From JAFKKS01 sp039808325 (lineage in GTDB: Bacteria; Pseudomonadota; Alphaproteobacteria; Rhizobiales; Xanthobacteraceae): a stretch of 16,213 nucleotides of DNA. This document shows positions 13,912 through 16,213 of this stretch, in pieces (positions within the stretch are counted from its first letter, which is position 1; every line of letters begins with the position of its first letter). The DNA is taken from positions 1 to 16,213 of the forward strand of contig JBDHSU010000092.1 of assembly GCA_039808325.1 (NCBI GenBank), written 5' to 3'. The notes under the pieces were generated by a model. It did no database searches. It saw only the letters and a program-made list of their open reading frames with translations, and was not told where the DNA came from. The translations under genes were made by a program, and so were the position numbers.

Positions 13912-14946
13912 ATGGTCTTTGACGGCACCATGAAGGCATCGCGCGCCTCGCAACACGAGGTGCAGCAGGCGCGCGATGCCCCGGTGTTGGCCGTCACGAA
14001 CCTGTCGATTACGTTCCGCTCGCACGCCGGCCCGGTCCGGGCGGTCGACGATATTTCGTTCAAGCTCGAGCGCGGCCGCACCTTGGGTTTGGTCGGAGAG
14101 TCGGGATGCGGAAAGAGCGTCACCGCGGCGTCGCTGCTCGGGCTGGTCAAGCCGGCGCAAGCCGGCGGCAGCATCCTTTTCGACGGCCATGAACTGACCG
14201 GTCTCGATGAGGATGAGTGGCGGCCTCTCCGCGGAGCCGCGATCTCCATGATCTTTCAGGAGCCGATGACGTCGCTCAACCCCGTGTTTACGGTGGGTGA
14301 ACAGATCGCCGAAGTCCTTCGCGTTCACCGCGGACTGTCGCGGCGCGAGGCGGCAAAGCAGGCGGTCGAGGCGCTTCGCCGTGTGCGCATACCGGCGGCG
14401 GAAGAGCGGGCCAAGGAATATCCGCATCGGCTTTCGGGCGGCATGCGTCAGCGCGTGATGATCGCTATGGCGCTGGCGTGCGAGCCGCGCGTTCTCGTCG
14501 CGGACGAGCCGACGACGGCGCTCGACGTCACGGTGCAGGCGCAAATTCTGGCCTTGATCGACGAGTTGCGCCGCCGGCATGGAACCGCAGTCCTTTTCAT
14601 CACGCATGACCTTGGTGTCATTGCCGAATTCGCTGACGACGTTGCCGTGATGTATCTCGGCAATATCGTCGAGCGGGCGACAACCGCCGAGCTGTTCGCG
14701 TCGCCGCAGCATCCTTATACGCTCGGCCTGTTGGGCTCCGCGCCGAAACTCGAGCGGCGCGAGGAGCGATTGACCGTGATATCGGGACAGATTCCCGTCC
14801 CGACGCAGCGGCCGCCCGGCTGCACGTTTCACCAGCGCTGCCCCTTCGCGGACACGCGGTGTATGCAGGAGACGCCTCCACACAGGCCGATGGGGCCGGC
14901 GCACTGGGTCTCGTGCTGGAAAGCCCCGATCGAGCTTCACACATGA
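13912..14946 (+). CDS. dppD: Peptide ABC transporter ATP-binding protein (DppD type)
   Basis: Encodes 344 residues: Walker A GESGCGKS (62-69), Q-loop in MIFQEPMTSLNP, signature LSGGM (174-178), Walker B VLVADEP (194-200) and switch His232 in THD. The C-terminal oligopeptide-transporter domain has PHPYT-like QHPYT and four cysteines, Cys304, Cys310, Cys317 and Cys335 (C-x5-C-x6-C-x17-C), a pattern that holds a 4Fe-4S cluster in characterised mycobacterial Opp/Dpp ATPases. The ATG at 13912 is nine bases after the binding-protein stop; no strong ribosome site is visible, and Met7 (13930) is an alternative start. The stop overlaps the start of the next ATPase gene (ATGA). Confidence 0.88.
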   Translation: MVFDGTMKASRASQHEVQQARDAPVLAVTNLSITFRSHAGPVRAVDDISFKLERGRTLGLVGESGCGKSVTAASLLGLVKPAQAGGSILFDGHELTGLDEDEWRPLRGAAISMIFQEPMTSLNPVFTVGEQIAEVLRVHRGLSRREAAKQAVEALRRVRIPAAEERAKEYPHRLSGGMRQRVMIAMALACEPRVLVADEPTTALDVTVQAQILALIDELRRRHGTAVLFITHDLGVIAEFADDVAVMYLGNIVERATTAELFASPQHPYTLGLLGSAPKLERREERLTVISGQIPVPTQRPPGCTFHQRCPFADTRCMQETPPHRPMGPAHWVSCWKAPIELHT

Positions 14947-16028
14947 GCGCGCCATCCGTGCTTCTCGAAGTGGAAGGGCTGGCAAAGCACTTTCCCATTG
15001 CCCGTGACTTCCGCGGCCGCCCCACCGCCGCGGTACGCGCCGTCGACGGCGTCAGCTTCTCGCTTGCGCGCGGCCGTACGTTGGCGATCGTCGGCGAGAG
15101 CGGCTGCGGCAAGACGACGTTGAGCCGCATGGTGATGCGGTTGATCGAACCGACGGCGGGCTCGATCCGTTTTGCGGGCGAGCCGGTGCGGGAAATGTCG
15201 GGCGCGCAACTGCGCGCCATGCGGCGGCGGATGCAGATCGTCTTCCAGGACCCGTTCTCCGCGCTCGATCCGCGTCAGCCGGTGCGCCGCATGCTTGCCC
15301 AGCCGCTGCAGCTCTCGGGCCTGTTCGGCAAGGCGCAACTCAAGGCGCGCAGCATCGAACTCTTGGAGATGGTCGGCCTCAATGCCGGACATCTCGACCG
15401 ATATCCGCACGAGTTCAGCGGCGGGCAGCGGCAGCGCCTGTGCATCGCACGTGCCTTGGCCTCGTCGCCGGAGCTTCTGGTGGCGGACGAGCCGGTATCG
15501 GCGCTGGATGTTTCGGTGCAGGCGCAGATCATCAATCTGATCAACGATTTGCGGCGCCAGACGGGAATAGCGCTATTGCTGGTGACGCACGACCTTGGCG
15601 TCGTGCGTCAGATGGCCGACGACGTGCTCGTTCTCTATCTCGGACGCGTCGTCGAGTATTCCGATGCGGATTCGCTTTTTTCTGCGCCCCGGCATCCTTA
15701 CACCCGCGCGCTTCTCGAGGCGGTGCCCCGGGCGACAAACCGGGAGCGTGAGCGGGTGGTGGCGGAGGGGGACGTACCCAGTCCGATTGCGCCGCCTTCC
15801 GGCTGTCATTTCCATCCGCGGTGCGCTTTCGCCATGCCCGACTGCAAGGTAACGGCGCCGCAGCTCACGCCCGTTTCAGGGGCGCATAGCGTGTCGTGCC
15901 ATCGCTGGCGGGACATACCTGCATTCGAGGCTGAGAAGTTCGGAGACGATGCCGACACGGTCATGGCCCGCCGCCTGAGGGCTTTCGATGCCGCAAACCG
16001 GCGGAAGTTCGCGGCGGGACAAAGGTGA
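14943..16028 (+). CDS. dppF: Peptide ABC transporter ATP-binding protein (DppF type)
   Basis: Encodes 361 residues: Walker A GESGCGKT (51-58), Q-loop in IVFQDPFSALDP, signature FSGGQ (158-162), Walker B LLVADEP (178-184) and switch His216. Cys288, Cys294, Cys301 and Cys319 repeat the exact C-x5-C-x6-C-x17-C spacing of the partner ATPase. A charged tail of about 40 residues follows the last cysteine, slightly longer than usual. It starts inside the stop of the preceding gene (ATGA overlap 14943-14946) and forms the ATPase heterodimer with it. It is the last gene of the operon; the following gene is convergent, 15 bases away. Confidence 0.88.
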   Translation: MSAPSVLLEVEGLAKHFPIARDFRGRPTAAVRAVDGVSFSLARGRTLAIVGESGCGKTTLSRMVMRLIEPTAGSIRFAGEPVREMSGAQLRAMRRRMQIVFQDPFSALDPRQPVRRMLAQPLQLSGLFGKAQLKARSIELLEMVGLNAGHLDRYPHEFSGGQRQRLCIARALASSPELLVADEPVSALDVSVQAQIINLINDLRRQTGIALLLVTHDLGVVRQMADDVLVLYLGRVVEYSDADSLFSAPRHPYTRALLEAVPRATNRERERVVAEGDVPSPIAPPSGCHFHPRCAFAMPDCKVTAPQLTPVSGAHSVSCHRWRDIPAFEAEKFGDDADTVMARRLRAFDAANRRKFAAGQR

Positions 16029-16029
16029 G

Positions 16030-16053
16030 CGCGCGATAAGGACCTACCGCGCG
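16030..16053. terminator. Candidate bidirectional GC hairpin between convergent genes
   Basis: CGCGCG (16030-16035) and CGCGCG (16048-16053) can form a 6-bp stem with a 12-base loop, between the dppF stop and the stop of the oxidoreductase gene. No T-run is present on either strand, so intrinsic termination is only a possibility. Confidence 0.25.
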
Positions 16054-16213
16054 TCGGTCAGGTGCTCGCGCGAGAGGTCGCGAAGGCTTGTCAGGCCAAG
16101 CAGCGCCATGTCGCGATCGACTTCGTCTTTCAGTAATTTCGAAGCATGGGTGACGCCTGCTACGCCCGCGATGGCGGCAGCGTAGATGTAGGGGCGGCCC
16201 ACGAACACCGCGG
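16044..16213 (-). CDS. FMN-dependent alpha-hydroxy-acid dehydrogenase, C-terminal fragment
   Basis: The last 56 codons of a gene that continues past the window edge. The visible protein reads AVFVGRPYIYAAAIAGVAGV, then KLLKDEVDRDMALLGLTSLRDL. This matches the C-terminal FMN-binding end of the L-lactate dehydrogenase / glycolate oxidase family (FMN_dh), where GRP contacts the FMN phosphate and the MALLG helix closes the barrel. The TAG stop is at 16046 to 16044. Which 2-hydroxy acid it oxidises cannot be told from this fragment. It is convergent to the peptide ABC operon. Confidence 0.8.
   Translation of the reverse strand, partial: AVFVGRPYIYAAAIAGVAGVTHASKLLKDEVDRDMALLGLTSLRDLSREHLTDAR

Noticed and set aside
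12394..14985. Very long open frame on the minus strand (863 codons) across the peptide-binding protein and first ATPase genes
   Set aside because: It is the antisense of two clearly recognised genes, is extremely rich in Arg, His and Asp, and shows no family resemblance; this is a usual artefact of high-GC third-position codon use.

Overview
The window looks like chromosomal DNA of a GC-rich alphaproteobacterium, most likely of the order Hyphomicrobiales (Rhizobiales). The support is the codon use, the gene families, NnrR-type boxes of the alphaproteobacterial form, and a degenerate copy at 1063-1107 of a palindromic intergenic repeat I associate with Bradyrhizobium/Mesorhizobium-like genomes. 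I see no tRNA, rRNA, CRISPR array, insertion sequence or prophage gene. Coding density is high, and every gene is of a recognisable family or DUF family.

Layout. (1) 1-996 (+): 3' part of a PLP-dependent cystathionine gamma-synthase family gene, followed by a non-coding gap with hairpins and the repeat. (2) 1145-3603: a small nitrosative-stress-like cluster holding a DUF6455 protein (-), NnrS (-) and a divergent DUF2478 protein (+). Two 14-bp palindromes of the form TTGCG-N4-CGCAA lie at 1679-1692 and 2951-2964, in promoter positions for these genes. They match the NnrR (NO-responsive Crp/FNR family) site, so the three genes look like one small regulon. (3) 3600-9149 (-): a five-gene operon read leftwards, encoding a ribose/fructose-type ABC importer (binding protein, single-domain ATPase, permease), a phosphotriesterase-family metallohydrolase and a gamma-glutamyltransferase-like enzyme. 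A LacI-family regulator (9328-10398, -) sits just upstream. (4) 10532-16028 (+): a complete dipeptide/oligopeptide ABC importer in the order permease, permease, binding protein, ATPase, ATPase, divergent from the LacI gene. (5) 16044-16213 (-): the C-terminal end of an FMN-dependent alpha-hydroxy-acid dehydrogenase.

How it may work together. The LacI gene lies between two transport operons, and each has a LacI-type operator with a central CG next to its promoter: a perfect TGAAAGCGCTTTCA palindrome before the peptide ABC operon and a weaker AGTAAACGATTACA before the sugar-type ABC operon. The simplest reading is one ligand-controlled catabolic locus that imports a small molecule by two ABC systems and processes it with a cytosolic PTE-like hydrolase (probably lactonase or amidohydrolase) and a GGT-like enzyme. 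The substrate cannot be read from the sequence. This locus and the NnrR-boxed DUF cluster are the two parts most likely to hold undescribed biology.
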